From: Syncephalastrum monosporum B8922
Lineage: Eukaryota > Mucoromycota > Mucoromycetes > Mucorales > Syncephalastraceae
Assembly: GCA_000697355.1 (NCBI GenBank)
Contig: JNEN01001252.1
Coordinates: forward strand, 124,001-188,000
Direction of reading: 5' to 3'
DNA length: 64,000 nt
Shown: positions 1-12,330 of the stretch, one piece after another
How positions within the stretch are numbered: position 1 is the stretch's first letter
Layout of the letters: the number at the start of each line of letters is the position of its first letter
Translations under genes and position numbers: made by a program
The notes under the pieces: generated by a model
What the model was told of the DNA's origin: nothing
The model's input: only the letters and a program-made list of their open reading frames with translations
Databases searched by the model: none

Positions 1-780
1 TAATAGTACGTATTTTGAATGGTAATAATAATAATGGTTAATCTCATCCACTACAGCATTGTGAAAAGTGAGGCTGACGCGCTCGTGGTTTTGAGCTGTG
101 GCTGCGGCCTTTCAATCCTGACACAACAGCAGCGCTCCCTCCTTGTTGTTGATGAAGCTTTCCCACTGCGAGCCTTTATTTTTCCTTCTTTATCCTTGTA
201 CTTTACTTGCAGTGATAGAATCCGGTTGCCTTTTGTCGAGTTCCCCAGTTTTTTCAAAAAGGAGATAGACGCATTAAATAAAGGGGGGGGGCAGCAGGAA
301 GGATTATCCAAGAGGTGGAGATCGACAGACTCAAGTGAATGTGCGACGTACGGACCACGGAAAAAGCACACACGCAAGAAATACAGACAAGCAGACAAAC
401 AGACAGAGCGCGAGACGAGAGAGCGTCTATGTTTAAGGTGCAGTGTAGAGAGAGCAGAGAGAGAGGGGAGACCCCGAAAGGACAGCTGGCGAATCAGCGA
501 AGGTCGTGACTGGCTGGACACGCATATAAAAGGACGGCGGGCACGGCCATTCCCCTCTTTTCCTTTCCCTTCTTTGCTGAAAAAGCGCATTTTAAAATTC
601 CGATTCAAAGAAAGTGTGTAGTGTGTGTTTGTGCCTGGCAATTAGAACCCGCACATCTTTCCCCTCTAACACCTTTCTTAGACAGAAAAAAAAGCCTTTT
701 TCTCATTTCTTTGAGGCTCACCTGCCATTCCCCCTCCGCCCCGCTTTTCTCACTACCTACAACAAAAAACATTGAAAAAA
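1..780. other. 5' flank of the first gene
   Basis: No gene is supported here. Long open frames on both strands overlap each other and are rich in low-complexity Arg/Ser/Phe, as expected of purine- or pyrimidine-biased promoter DNA. The only clear signal is a TATA-like element near 525. A G run lies near 283-291. Confidence 0.6.
525..532 (+). promoter_or_regulatory. TATA box, PHD protein gene
   Basis: TATAAAAG lies about 250 bp before the start codon of the PHD/ePHD gene. This would imply a 5' leader of roughly 200 nt, so the assignment is tentative. Confidence 0.4.
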
Positions 781-2951
781 ATGCCAAACAATGAAGACGT
801 AAGTATCATCATCCCATTTGCTTCGAATGAAAGGAAGAAAAAATATACTCAAGTCCGACGCCTATGCATTCTTTTTTTTTTTTTCGTTTCTTCTGGTACC
901 TTAGGATGCATGCGCCATTTGCGAGATAGATCGTGGGTTCAAGCAAAACCCGATCATGTTCTGTGACGGCGAAGGTAAAAAAAAAGTGGTGCTTGATTTG
1001 ATTTAAATCCTCGTTATTCACTCACGCACGTTGTCATGTTCTCCGTTTTGACGCGAATCACATAAAATAGACTGCAATTTGCCTGTTCATAAAGGTAACT
1101 CAGCTTAGTGAATGATGCGTCCATCTCTTCTCACCCTTTAATGTATAGACTGCTACGGGGTTGTCAAAGTCCCACAGGGTGACTGGTTTTGCGCTCGTTG
1201 CGAGAATATCCGTATGAAGAAACCGGCCGTAAGTCCTTCTTTTTTTATTTATTTATTATTATTATCATGACAACTTATGCAGAGGATACACACAGGAAAA
1301 CATTTGCTGCTCACAACAAGCGGGCGCCTTTAAGCATACTGTCATGCCCGGCAAATTCATGCATGTCTTATGTGCACGTTGGAATAGGGATGTTGACCAC
1401 AAAGTAGAGCCCTATGCTGTCAACCGACGTGAGATCGGCAAACATGTAAATATGTCAACCTTATACACTTTTGATGATGTTTGCTCATCCCTTTCTTCTT
1501 CTTTCACAGACGTGCTATATCTGCAACAGCAGCGGCATCTGCATCCCGTGCGAACGTCAAGGCTGCGACAAGTAAGTGATGGTTCTTTTGACGAATCGAT
1601 CAGGTTCACTTATGTGCTATAAAGAGCTTTCCATGCAACATGCGGCATCGATCTCGGTCTCATTGAGACAGGCAAACACTTGCCCTCCCGATACGAGCTC
1701 CTCTGTGAAGAACATACCTACGCAAACGTGGCCCGCGAGCGCGTCCGGCGCCGTACCGAAGCCCGTGAAAAGCGACAGCGCCAGCGTGAAGAGAGCGCGG
1801 AAGAAGACGACGACGAAGACGAAGAAGAAGAGGAACCTGAAGCCGAAAATGAGGACGACGAAGAAGAAGACAAGGATGAGGAGAAAGACAAAGATTATGA
1901 CGAGGAAGATGAAGACATGGTCGCCCCGAGACGGAAGCCCGGGCCAGGCAAACGGCGTGCCACAGCGCCCCACGGTCGACGCAGCGGCCCGATCGCGCTG
2001 TTCATGAGTGATCAAAGCGAATCCGAAGGCGAGGGGACGGCCAACAAGGTCAGGAAGGAGGCCAAATTGGAGCCCATGGACGAAGATCCTCGGCCGTCAG
2101 ACAATATCAAGACCACCGCCGGTCTGTCCGTGCGCGGCCGCCTGGAAGCCAAGCAACGCAAGGTGGAACAAGCACGACTCAATAGCAACGGTACCACCAA
2201 TGGGAACAACACCAAGAAACCCGTGCTGGCCCTGGATCCCAAGCCCGCAACAGTGATCCCCTCCCCGCCTGCACCCAAGCAAAAGCTACCCAACAAGGCC
2301 CACCTACACTCAAATCCGGTCAATGCACGTCCGCCGTCCACCGCCAATGGGTTTAAGCGGCCCAGTGCACCCGTCATTCGTGACTTGGATGAGGTCAGCA
2401 GCAAAAGAATGAAATCGAAAAATATTTATGTACAATGTATGTGTGTGCTCATGGTTTTTTTTCTTTAGGTTGAAAACGGCATTCGTAACCCACAACGCCG
2501 GTCCATAGCGGGGCCATCCACCCCCACCAGTGGCACCTCTCCCGTGATACCCTACAGCCCTGAAAACGGGAAGTCGAGTCATACCCCACAGTCTCCGCAG
2601 GAAGTGATCCAGCAGATGCAGTCACTTCTCAACACCTTTGCACAAACCCATTCACCTTCGCCTGAACAACAACAACAACTGACGCCCCAACCCAGAGCAC
2701 GCCTGACTGACCCGGGACTGCAAGCTGAGCTAAACAAACTTCGCGAAGAAGGTCGCCGCTATGCCGAATTCAAGCAAACCGTCGCCCGCGTCTTTCAGAA
2801 TCTGGGCGTGCGCTTACCCGAAGGCCCTTCCCCTACCAATGCACGTATCGAAGACTACGTGGCCAAGTTGGATTCAATCACGACCCGCACAGGCGCCATC
2901 ACCGAGGAAGAGCGTAGCAGGATCGCCAGCATGACAAAAAACTTTTACTAA
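781..2951 (+). CDS. AF10/AF17-like PHD-ePHD finger protein
   Basis: Eight exons join in phase: 781-798, 905-974, 1071-1094, 1149-1228, 1296-1445, 1510-1571, 1625-2429, 2469-2951 (563 aa). The N-terminal 140 or so residues carry a C4HC3 PHD finger (CAIC, CDGE, HKDCYG, WFCARC), a short zinc-knuckle segment (ENICCS to HVLCARW) and an extended PHD finger (CYIC, CIPCERQGC, FHATCG, LLCEEH). In AF10/AF17, Jade and BRPF proteins this PHD-knuckle-ePHD cassette reads histone H3 tails. Its position at the extreme N terminus, without a bromodomain or PWWP, is closest to AF10/AF17. A Glu/Asp-rich stretch, a basic linker and a possible C-terminal helix (AELNKLREEGRRYAEF) follow. A nuclear chromatin-reader role is inferred from the family. 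The 24-nt third exon supplies PHD ligands. Confidence 0.85.
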
Positions 2952-3429
2952 AAACTCAAGAGAAACAGAAAAAAAGGATATAAACGATGAAACTCCTACC
3001 TCTTTTGCGTTCAGTTTACATCTTACATTTCATCTCGCACACATTTTTTCGCTCTTTTATCCCCTTTTTCACATACACATACATCTCTCTCTCTCTTTCA
3101 CACACATACGTTCATATACACACACAGAGCACATATTTCTTGTACATGTTTTCGTATATATGCTACTATTGCAAAAGGAAACTCGCGTAAATACACACAT
3201 GCTTCATCAATTGGGTTTTAGGCAGCTTAGGTTCTAAGAAGAAATGAGTGTTTGTGATCGACAGAGGCAGAGGAAAGAAAAAAAAGAAGAGTGGGATGCA
3301 TTGGGGCGGATGGATGCGGACTGGAGAATGTACCGAATTAAGGGAAGTTGGAAAAGAGACAAGGAATAAAGGAGGGGCCAAACATGAACAAGGAAAGCAA
3401 AACAACAAAGAAAGCATGTATCTGTGATA
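2952..3429. other. Convergent 3' intergenic region
   Basis: This gap separates two converging genes. It holds pyrimidine- and AC-rich DNA with CT and CA microsatellite patches near 3070-3130. I see no further gene. Confidence 0.6.
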
Positions 3430-5670
3430 TTAGGTAGTCGCTTCATCGGAAGTGAATTTTCGCCGATCAACAAGTAGGGATCGCAGCACACGATTCTGTT
3501 GCACACACACATAAATAGGTAAGTTTAAAGTTGTGGCGCGTGAGCGTAAAAAAAAAAAAAGAAAAAGAACTCACCTCGACTTCCAAGTCGTGCACCCTTC
3601 GGCGAAGACCCTCGGTGGAATCCGGCTTTTCTTCGAGCTCTTTGCAGTATTTCAAGAGCCGCGCATAGGCCTCATGCAGATCGGGCGAGCCATCGTCGAG
3701 GGTGGTGACGGTGCCTCCGCTACTGCGGCGCGAGGATGGGTGGCTTCCGGGCGTGATGGAAGGCGGGAGTGAACTGAGGGTCGAGGAAGGCTGTGGGGGG
3801 CTGTGCAAGGACAGTTGTGACAAGGATGGCAAGGAAGAGGGCGGCGGGAGGAATATTGCGGGACGCATCGGTGAAGTGGGTGTCGTGCTTGTGTTTGTAT
3901 TCCGCAGCTCGAGCTGCGGAATCAGCGGGCGCTGGAGAGGCGCTCCAGTGCTGACCACGGGTGCGGCTGTTGTTAACGATGGTGGTTGCGCCGCAACCGT
4001 CGAGGATGAGGACGATGCGGAGGATACTGGCGTTCCTATTGACTGACCCTGTTGATGTTGCTCAAACGTCGCGTCCTCTTTACGCTTTTTGTGGGTGTGG
4101 CTGTTTTGGCGGTAATGACAGGCCGAGCCACCCTCAGTGCGCTGGTGGCGGTTCAGGGCATCGAGCCGCGAAAAGGAGCGGTCGCATACCTTGCAGACGT
4201 AAGGGCGCTCGCCTGAATGCAGCTTTTGATGGCGTTTGAGATCATGCAGTCTCCGAAACTGCGCTTTACACGAGTCGCACTAAAAAAAATTTGCGTGAGT
4301 GTGAGCCCAAAGTCATTTCCTTTTTCCTTCTTCGACGAAAAGAACCCCAATATTACCTTGTAAGGGCGAACCATGGAATGGGTCGCCAGATGGGATTTGA
4401 GATTATGCGCCCTGCTAAAGGTTTGGTCGCATTTGGTGCAAGCGAAAGGTTTGGCCGCGGCAGGGCCCGTGCGCGTCTTGGTGTTCATGGAGCTGTTCGG
4501 GGATTGTTTGAGTGAGAAGGATGAATAGACACCAGTCGGGCGTTGCAGCGCAGGAGGTCGTGTAGGTGAATGAGCGGAACCAGACGGAAGTGGAAGGGCA
4601 GGGGGAGGAGGAGGGGAAGAGGATGAGGAAGAAGAGGAGGAGGAAGAAGAAGAGGAGGAGGCCGCAGCGGTATTTGCCTTGGTGGCCGTATTTGTGGTGT
4701 TGGTAGCAGTAGGGGATTCGGCTTTGGGAGCGATGGCAATCGGTTGTCGAAACGCCACGTCTTGGCACCTGTCGGCTTTCATATCAAAGTGATCAAGATG
4801 ATAGTTTTGCTCCGCCACAAGAGGCTGCTGCTGCTGCTGGTGGTTGTGCGGGTAGTGATGCGGACCATGAGCTGCATAAGCGGGTTCGTGAGGCGTATGA
4901 GTAGGGGAGAGATGGTGGTGGTGCTGAGCCGCAGCAGCCGGCGCAGAAGAAGAGGAGGAGGCAGAAGAGGAGGCGGAGGAGGACGAGGAGGACGAGGAGG
5001 CGGGGGAAGCGGAAGTAGAAGAAGAGGAGTCATCGCAAGAGGAGGCGGTCTGAGGGAGGGGCAGAGTGATTGTGTTGACGGTGGTGGTGTTGGTGTTATT
5101 GGTGATGGTGGAGGAAGGCAGCGGCTGATGCTGATAAGGCGGTGAAGTAGCACTAGCACTGGCACTGGCACTAGCACTGCCGCTGTTACTGGACCCTCCA
5201 TGTCTCACGTTGCGCAAATGTGGCATCGTGGCTGCTGCCGGGCTGACTGGGGTCGGAAGGAGGTGCGCCGCCACGGCAGCGGAGGTTGCATTTCCCGTGG
5301 AAATCGTCGTGGTTGCCGCAATGGATGGAACAGCCCGCATCGATTTCGCATGCTTGTGATTGGCTGTTGTGTCAATTTTCAGGTCATCCAGAGTGTCATC
5401 CAATGCCCGTTTGCGTTGCTGCTGCTGCTGCTGTTGCTGCTGTTGTGGCTGCTGCGGGTGCTCGATCATCGCATGTGTATCACTCTTCGTATGGCTGTGA
5501 TTTATGGCTGAGCCTCCTGTGGAGCCAGGTGGGTCATTCAGCAAGGACGGAATGGAGGAAGGCGACGAGGCTGTCTGCGGCGGGTTCAAGTCGTCATAGT
5601 GTGGCGAAGCAGGCCGGTTGGGCTCACCCGAGAGCGGGGCATGAGTCGACATGGTCAATGGCAAAGTCAT
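3430..5670 (-). CDS. Crz1-like C2H2 zinc-finger transcription factor
   Basis: Three phase-0 exons on the minus strand (4357-5670, 3575-4279, 3430-3495) give 694 aa. A second in-frame ATG at 5652 is an alternative start. The first 400 residues are Ser/Ala/Gln/Pro-rich. Three fingers follow at about residues 411-490: CTKCDQTFSRAHNLKSHLATH, then a finger beginning CDSC after the first intron, then CKVCDRSFSRLDALNRH. The third has no standard second His and continues into TEGGSACH. The same order, with an H-to-C variant last finger, is typical of fungal Crz1, the calcineurin-activated factor for calcium, ion and wall stress. The C-terminal tail has a predicted coiled coil (ELEEKPDSTEGLRRRVHDLEVE) whose end is completed by the 66-nt last exon. 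I see no convincing PxIxIT calcineurin-docking motif. Confidence 0.8.
5412..5450. repeat. CTG/CAG tract coding polyglutamine
   Basis: This triplet tract, read as CAG on the minus strand, encodes the Gln run near residue 80 of the C2H2 factor. Length variation between strains would be expected. Confidence 0.8.
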
Positions 5671-8600
5671 ATGGGGCGGTTGGGTTTGGCGTATGCGGGT
5701 GTGAACGAAAGTATATATAGAATATGGTTCTGCGTCTACGGGTTTGGCTGAAGCGGCGTTGTTTTGGTTTTTCGGTAGAGGGTATCAAAAGGAGTATAGT
5801 AAAGTGAAGTGGAGAGTATATTGGGGTGCGTAGCCCTGTTGCAGCTTTTTTTGTGCGTTGTCCTTTAACAAAAAAAATAAGAAAGAGAGAAAGGGAAAAG
5901 AAAAAGAGGAAGCGTCCACAGGACCAAAAGTCTCGATCCTTCTTGCGCCTCACGCACTTCCTAGGTTAGGATATGTCCATTTATGGAAGACTTTGTGTGG
6001 CTGGGTGCCACACACGCACACTCACATCCGCACGCACGCACGCGCCTAACAAAACCAAACCCCCAAGCTCGCCCCGCCCCGCCCCGCTTGCGCGCACCGG
6101 CTTCTGTCGATTCCACTATTTAATGTTATGCGTGTATCACTTTCCAAACCGCTTGCTCTTCTCACCTTCCATATGCAGTAACTCAATTTTTTCTTCGCTC
6201 TCCTCCGTCTTTTTTTTTTTGTCTATTTTCGACTCGTTCAGCCTGATCGTGGACCCGGAAATAACTTTTCTATGCTATCTATATTTTTATTTCTTCCTCT
6301 TATATGATTAGTATTACTACTCCTCAGTCTCCTTTCCTTCATTTCCTGCCGCTCTCCCTTTTCTTACTCTTTCGCTTCGCTTCTGTTAGACTGACTGATA
6401 TCCAATGTACCCTAGGGTTATCACGTGCATCTGTGCTGCTGTGTCGTGGAAGCATGCTTTAATGTAAGGTGGTGTACCAAAAAAAAAAAAAAAAAAAGTA
6501 CATGCCAAACATACTCGGAGCTGGGTAAAACGTCACTCGAGGCTAGACTATATAGATTCAGCATCCAGATGAAGACCCAGTTCAAAGGATCCCGGTTTGA
6601 TAATAAACTCAGGGCAGACACTGTTCTATTCGCTTGCGATCCTACGTCCACGAGTGTCCCGTCAGCAAGCATACTCCCTGGATGACTGTTGTCCTATTAT
6701 GCTGTCAATGAAGCGTACCAGCGTGTGCTGCTTCAACGTGCTTTTGTGGCGTAGCGCCAGTGCTACAGCTGAAAGAGTACCCTGACACGGGCAAATTATA
6801 TCCCGACGCGCAAAAGGAAAAAAAGGATGCTGGGCGGCATTTGTAATGCGCATAGAAACGCGATCGATGTCTCCTGATTTATTGTGATTGCCGAGCAGGC
6901 AGGAATCATAGCATGACATTGGTGCTCGCTCTACACACATAAAAAGGCATACAAGATCGGCCGACTTACTTACTGGTCGATGCAATACATTCCTGATCGT
7001 GTTACGCTCTGGGTTCCTACGGAACCCGACGGTTCCAAAATGAACATATGCGTATAACAGCAACAGAGAAAACTACGGCGTTGTTACCAGAATGGATGCT
7101 TGTTCAGCCTTTTTTTTTCGGTCTGCCAATTATGGTACGCTGTTCTTACTACTGACAGCCACAATGTGTTTGCTTCTCACCACCGGCTTGAGAGTGAGGA
7201 AGAAATCCCACTAGCTTTATCAGGTTTTGTCAAGCGCTCGAAAGTCTATTTTGATAGGCTTCTTAATGAGAAAGGAGATGTCAGATAGATCAAGAGGGGT
7301 AGACATGCAGCCATAACATGACGAACGCATGTAGTAACCTTTGCCTGTCTACGGATGAGTCGTCCCGCTCAAAACAATATATAAAGCTACCCGTCCAAAC
7401 ACCTTGTTCATTGTCCCATGGTTAGTTTGTCGGCAGGCTTGTCTATGGCGCACACACACAATGACTTGTTTAATCACGAAAGAGCAACCATAACCTGAAC
7501 ACAGCATACAAAGGGGAATGTTGTATCAAGATGCATCTGGAAAAGGGGTTTTCGTCCTGTAAAATTCACGATCATCATTGTTCTGTGTTGCGCGGGTACT
7601 TCGAAATGACGCGCGGCAAATTATTCATTCCTTTGCTTTCTTTTTCTCAGTAACTGCAATGATCAGAATGTCCGATAGGGACAGTCTCCTCATCAACAAG
7701 GCCGACCCTTTGTACCTGATTAGTCGCCTTCAAAATCAATGTTTGATTCGACGTTACTCATGTGAAGCAAATTTTAAGATCGTATCAGCTCTGCACATCT
7801 GCTGTTGTCAAGTTTGGCCCAATATCAGCATGCAGCAATCTCGCACACAAAAGGATTGCAGATACTCAGCGACCGTACTGTGTGAAGCGAACTTGAGGGC
7901 CACTAGTTACCACTACTGTACGTGTTGTATGCGGAGAAGTCGACCCGACGAATGGTCCGAAGATCTGGATACGACGGAAGACTTTCCGGAAATTTTAGCG
8001 CACTGGCCGGTATGTGCTGTCCTGCCTCGACCCCTGATAAGATAAACTACACCTCGTTTGGTGTTTAAGATGGCAATTGCAGAGAGAAGCAAAAGTGAAA
8101 ACACAGTGGTGTTGTATTATGCATACCAGTTGCTTATTTGACAGGCTTAATGGCTGTATGGTGTTACTACTGCATACATATCTTGATAGATTTCGCAGAT
8201 GTCATCCATTTTCTAGCAAATCAGCTACTCACCTATTCCTTCACATCAATTTTTTCAGCAAGCGAGCCACGAGATAAAATCACCACCGCTACTATTGTTG
8301 CTGTGCGTAGTTGCTTATCTTCCTACGCGCGTGCGAAACAAAGAAATGTCAACACAGCGAGTGTCGATGGCGACGGCGATCCTCTTCATTGATGATTATA
8401 TTTATATATCCAAATGTGGCACTATGTCTGAGGTAATCTATGTAGTACGTAATGCAATGGTCTCAAGCATGTACCGCTGATCATTTGATCTTTTTTTTTT
8501 CTCTTTTTCTCTTCGTTCTTTATATATTTTAAGCGCCATTTGTTAATGGGCCAGACCATCCTCCTTTAAAGCCAAAGACCTCGCAGTATGATAAATGTGT

Positions 8601-9489
8601 TTGATTGTCTTGAATGAGGGCTTTAAGACCTGATTGTAGCACTATAATGTGCGGCGCTTTTCAGACAAGTGGCCATATTCCGGTTTCTGCGTGCAATTCT
8701 ATTATAGCCCTCATCTTGGGTTACGCGAGCTGGGTCCCCGTCGGTTTCAATATGAATATGCAAAAGAGAGAGAGAGAAAGCACCCTTTATGTGCGCATGG
8801 CATGATAACATGCAGATGGCTGCTGCTCTGTTATGATGTCTATGTCTTCTGTCTGAAAGTCGGTAATCCCTGCAGTGTGCAAAGTGAGACTTATGTCACA
8901 GTCCACAGCTACTTCTAGGTTTTCCACAGTAATTCTGCGGCTATCGTGCCCCGTCATCGGGCGCGACCTTTCTATCGACGATGGAGCGTCAACAAGGGCT
9001 CTTGGTGTGTGTGTCTCGATTGTTTTATTTCGGTACACGTGAGCTCTTATTTTTATTTCTTGGTGTTTTTATAGTATACACCTGCCAAGGGCCCAGTGTG
9101 GGACAAGCCAAATCCAAAAAAAGAAAATAACTTACTATTTTTATCTTTGAACTCTAATAGCTTGGCTTTCATTTACAGAACCGAATGTTCGTTGACAAGA
9201 GCACATACACCTACACACGTACACATCTATCCACACGTCGCATACATACATTTACATTCATTATCGTTTCCCTCGCTCAAATTTGTTTTTTTATCCCTTT
9301 TCTTTGTTTCCTTTTTCTTTTGCCCTTTCAAGTACATACATAATCTATCCCTGTCTTTTATTCCTGCAAAGGCGCTAAACACCGTCCCCTTTCCGCCCTT
9401 GTATATAATCTCCTTTTTTTTCTTTTCTCTGTCCCCAGTTGTTGCTTTTTCCTTATACCTCATATACATATAGCCCTCTGTTGATCATC
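5671..9489. other. 3.8 kb gene-poor block between divergent genes
   Basis: This block lies between the divergent C2H2 factor and the RVxF-motif protein. It holds a purine/pyrimidine-biased promoter half (5700-6400), an A homopolymer near 6480-6498, and about 2.6 kb of balanced-composition DNA without assembled exons. A 155-codon open frame at 7578-8045 (+) is Cys-rich with no recognised motif. One open frame of this length is not far from chance in this much DNA. I saw no terminal repeats, tRNA or transposase motif. Confidence 0.5.
5712..5719 (-). promoter_or_regulatory. TATA box, C2H2 factor gene
   Basis: TATATATA read on the minus strand lies about 42 bp before the upstream ATG of the C2H2 factor. 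This short spacing could favour translation from the second ATG at 5652. Confidence 0.45.
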
Positions 9490-10149
9490 ATGATGGCAAA
9501 TGATTCGTCGCCACCATCACCTTCCCAACCTGCCTGGCGTGGACAAAAACGCAGGCGGTCTTCATCATCGTCTTCATCAAGTGAAGAACCAAGACAGCAT
9601 GTCCGGTTCGCCAACGAGGACGAGGTCATCTATACTCATGCGTCCAAAGACTATGACCGAGGCGGCATCTATGCTTTTCCCATTCTCTACAAACTTAATC
9701 CGGCCGTGCTGCTTTCCTCCGGCAGTTGTCCTGACAATCACACACAAGAAAGCCCATCGCCTCCCCGTACACCTTCATCATCTCCACCGTTGCCACCTTC
9801 TTCGACAAAAGAGATATCACCCGCATCAACATCGATCCCCATCCCATCATTTTCGTCCGACGAAGATGCAGACAGTGTCACGTCGTCGGTCGATCTCCCC
9901 TTAACTCCCGCTCCCGCTCCGCCGCTGGAATCACCACCACCACCGCTATCCGCAGAACAGCCTCATCAAAAAAAGAAACAGCCACGTCCCAAATTGTCGA
10001 TCGACACCTCCGTCTGCAGCCAAGGCCCTTTGTTTCTCACCAAGCTATCGACCAATCACGTCCGTACACGGACATGGGACGACGACGATAGTAAAAGTGA
10101 AAGCACCATTAGTGATTATTTGGTTCCCATGACGGCTGTACCCCAGTAA
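9490..10149 (+). CDS. Small disordered protein with RVxF-like motif
   Basis: An intronless 219-aa frame. The start was chosen at the first of two adjacent ATGs, after a pyrimidine-rich leader; upstream in-frame residues look like untranslated sequence. The protein is Ser/Pro-rich. It has a basic Ser cluster (RRRSSSSSSSS), then HVRFANEDEVIYTHASKDYD at residues 37-56. Basic-V-x-F is the docking form used by many protein phosphatase 1 regulators, and the downstream acidic-tyrosine stretch is the only part that looks conserved. A PP1-targeting role is a guess from this motif; no catalytic domain is visible. Confidence 0.7.
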   Translation: MMANDSSPPSPSQPAWRGQKRRRSSSSSSSSEEPRQHVRFANEDEVIYTHASKDYDRGGIYAFPILYKLNPAVLLSSGSCPDNHTQESPSPPRTPSSSPPLPPSSTKEISPASTSIPIPSFSSDEDADSVTSSVDLPLTPAPAPPLESPPPPLSAEQPHQKKKQPRPKLSIDTSVCSQGPLFLTKLSTNHVRTRTWDDDDSKSESTISDYLVPMTAVPQ

Positions 10150-10221
10150 AGAAATATATAAACGACACCGGACGAGATGATAGTGATCATATATACCAGA
10201 AAGTACTCAAATGACCCAGAC

Positions 10222-10222
<1 letters not shown>

Positions 10223-10265
<43 letters not shown>
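10223..10265. repeat. (ACGC)n tetranucleotide array
   Basis: About ten perfect copies of ACGC/GCAC lie 75 bp after the stop codon of the RVxF-motif gene. The alternating purine-pyrimidine pattern can adopt Z-DNA. Confidence 0.9.
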
Positions 10266-12019
10266 GTCATTCCGTCCGTCCATCCGTCCTGTAACTCTAT
10301 CAGAAACGTACGACAACAATAAAGACTGTTTAAACTCCATCCAACCCGCAGTATGCCCTCCTGCGCCCTGAACCCCGTTTGTTTCGCGCATGGAAATGTC
10401 GTTGTCGCCGTACCATCAAATTTGAGTGCATATTCCGTTCGCAAATCATACTAATAATATCTTTTTTGCAAACAAAAGAGTTTTTTATAGCGTCACGTCG
10501 TTCGGGGTGTCGTCTGCAATAACGCTGCACTTATTTGCATTTTTTTTTTTTTGGCTTGGCACTATGCGACCGGACCTACAAATGATAGAACTGGTTGGGC
10601 TGGGGTATCTGAGAACTTGGCATATATAGATGGGCTTATGTCTATCTGCAAATGTAGAAATCTGAGTATAATAAGCCATCAAAGCCTGGCCAAGCCTGTA
10701 ACATTCAGCTACTAGAGCGATGCATTGAATAGGTGGTACACAATATCCCCAAAAAGTGAGAGCGAAAGAGTTCACGTTATATGAAAGTGTTTACGTTTCA
10801 TTATTTCATCTTTTAACATGGGAGGTAAATGTTTACCTACACATACGTACGAATGTGCACGCTTTAGTGCGATCACACGCGAACACTTGAGGTAGGAGAT
10901 AAGGGGAATGATATGGCAAGGAACGCTCAGCTGAGCAAATTTCCAAATGGAGACTAAAATATGGACCAAAGGGCAGATTGTTGCCTTTCTTTCTGTCCAT
11001 GTCGTCTGAGCCATGACGTCGGTTTCCCAACAGCTATGTAATGTGTACCGCCTGTACTGTATCCTCTAATTTAGAGACAACGCATCGGAGAACGCTAGAA
11101 ATCCCACCTGCTTTGCTGTAGGACGTGCTACAAATAACAACAACAGTGCAGCCTGTGCTTATCATTGTTTTCGTTGCACCCAGGCTCATGTGTATCCCTG
11201 GTGTAAATCGAGAAGAAACCTATTCTTTCTTTTTATTACATCATTAGCATTAATCGGTGCAACATACATGCACCTCTATTTTGATTAACTTGCAGAAGTT
11301 TCGTTCGTTTCCATCTGCTGCCATATACTCCTATGAGGAGCACATCACTAGACTCGTGAAATGTTTTAGAAGACTTTTCTTTATCCATAACATAAGATAT
11401 ATCGTTATGCAGGTTCCTCGCTGGTCGGCGATGGAGGTGTAAAGAGCAGGGGAAGAGGAGGAGAGGGGGGCTAGTGGAGTATGATAGACGAGTCAAGCTC
11501 AAGTCCGTGTGCATACTTCAGTAATGGCATTGCGTTCAGTGGATTTGAACATTATTTAATCGCGTCGCGCTTGACCAGTTGCTTCATCTACGCGCAGATG
11601 CAAAAAGCCATTTAGTGTCCTGATAGGTTGTTATTTACTGTCTATTGTAATAGCATTATACTCACTAAGGCCCACCGTTTAAGCTTTGTCCGAAGGGCGA
11701 ATTGCCACATTTTCGTTGAGCATGGAAAAGATAGATCCCATGTCAGCGCCTAATTTTGCAGCCAAGCATTGAACCTCAAATTGGCGTGTAGTGTGTACAA
11801 ACACTCTGGGGAAACTTTCTCTGAAATGAATCCCGATTTGAGCCTCAGCAGCGCGCGTTCAGAAAAAAAAAGTCCCCGGACCGGCTGTCAAACCACACCT
11901 TGGGCAGGGCACTGGAGTTTACATCTCTGCCTCTCGTATGTAGGGTCTTACGAAACTTAGGAGTATGAAATGGGGTAAAGAAGTAGTAGTCTTGGTGAAT
12001 TGAATGAAGAAAAGGGCTC

Positions 12020-12044
12020 TTTTTTTTTTTTTTTTTTTTTTTTT
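12020..12044. repeat. T25 homopolymer
   Basis: An uninterrupted run of 25 T about 290 bp upstream of the flippase start codon. Poly(dA:dT) tracts of this length exclude nucleosomes in yeast promoters; that role here is inferred. Confidence 0.7.
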
Positions 12045-12330
12045 GTATTGGATACACGGCTGAGCTGAATTCATTTACCGCGTTTCGTGCCGAATCACAA
12101 GACGTGCCGAGTGGAGTGTGTGTGTGTCGCCAAACTCTCTTTTTTCCAGAGGAAAAGAAAGGGACTTTTTTTCTTCTTTCATATACACGTTTACCGGACG
12201 AAAGACACCAAACGGAAGGAGAAGGCCGACGATTTCGTGACAGACCGGCCCTAATCACTATTCTATTAATTTCCCTTTCGCCTCTCTAATCCGCACTCGC
12301 CGCAACTTCACGCAAAGCAGAGCGGGCATT

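Larger units (their letters stand above)
10150..12330. other. 2.2 kb intergenic block
   Basis: No exons could be assembled. The block contains the ACGC tandem array near 10223, a T25 homopolymer near 12020, and a pyrimidine-rich stretch from about 12130 that is probably the flippase 5' leader. Confidence 0.55.

Noticed and set aside
19..641. Overlapping 200- and 196-residue frames on opposite strands
   Set aside because: Each is the mirror of the other in purine-biased DNA, and a TATA box lies inside.
10223..10265. CRISPR-like or satellite array
   Set aside because: It is a simple four-base repeat with no spacers; the genome is eukaryotic.
10187..10444. Frames encoding repeated Arg-Ala-Cys-Val
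   Set aside because: They are produced by the ACGC tandem array in every frame.
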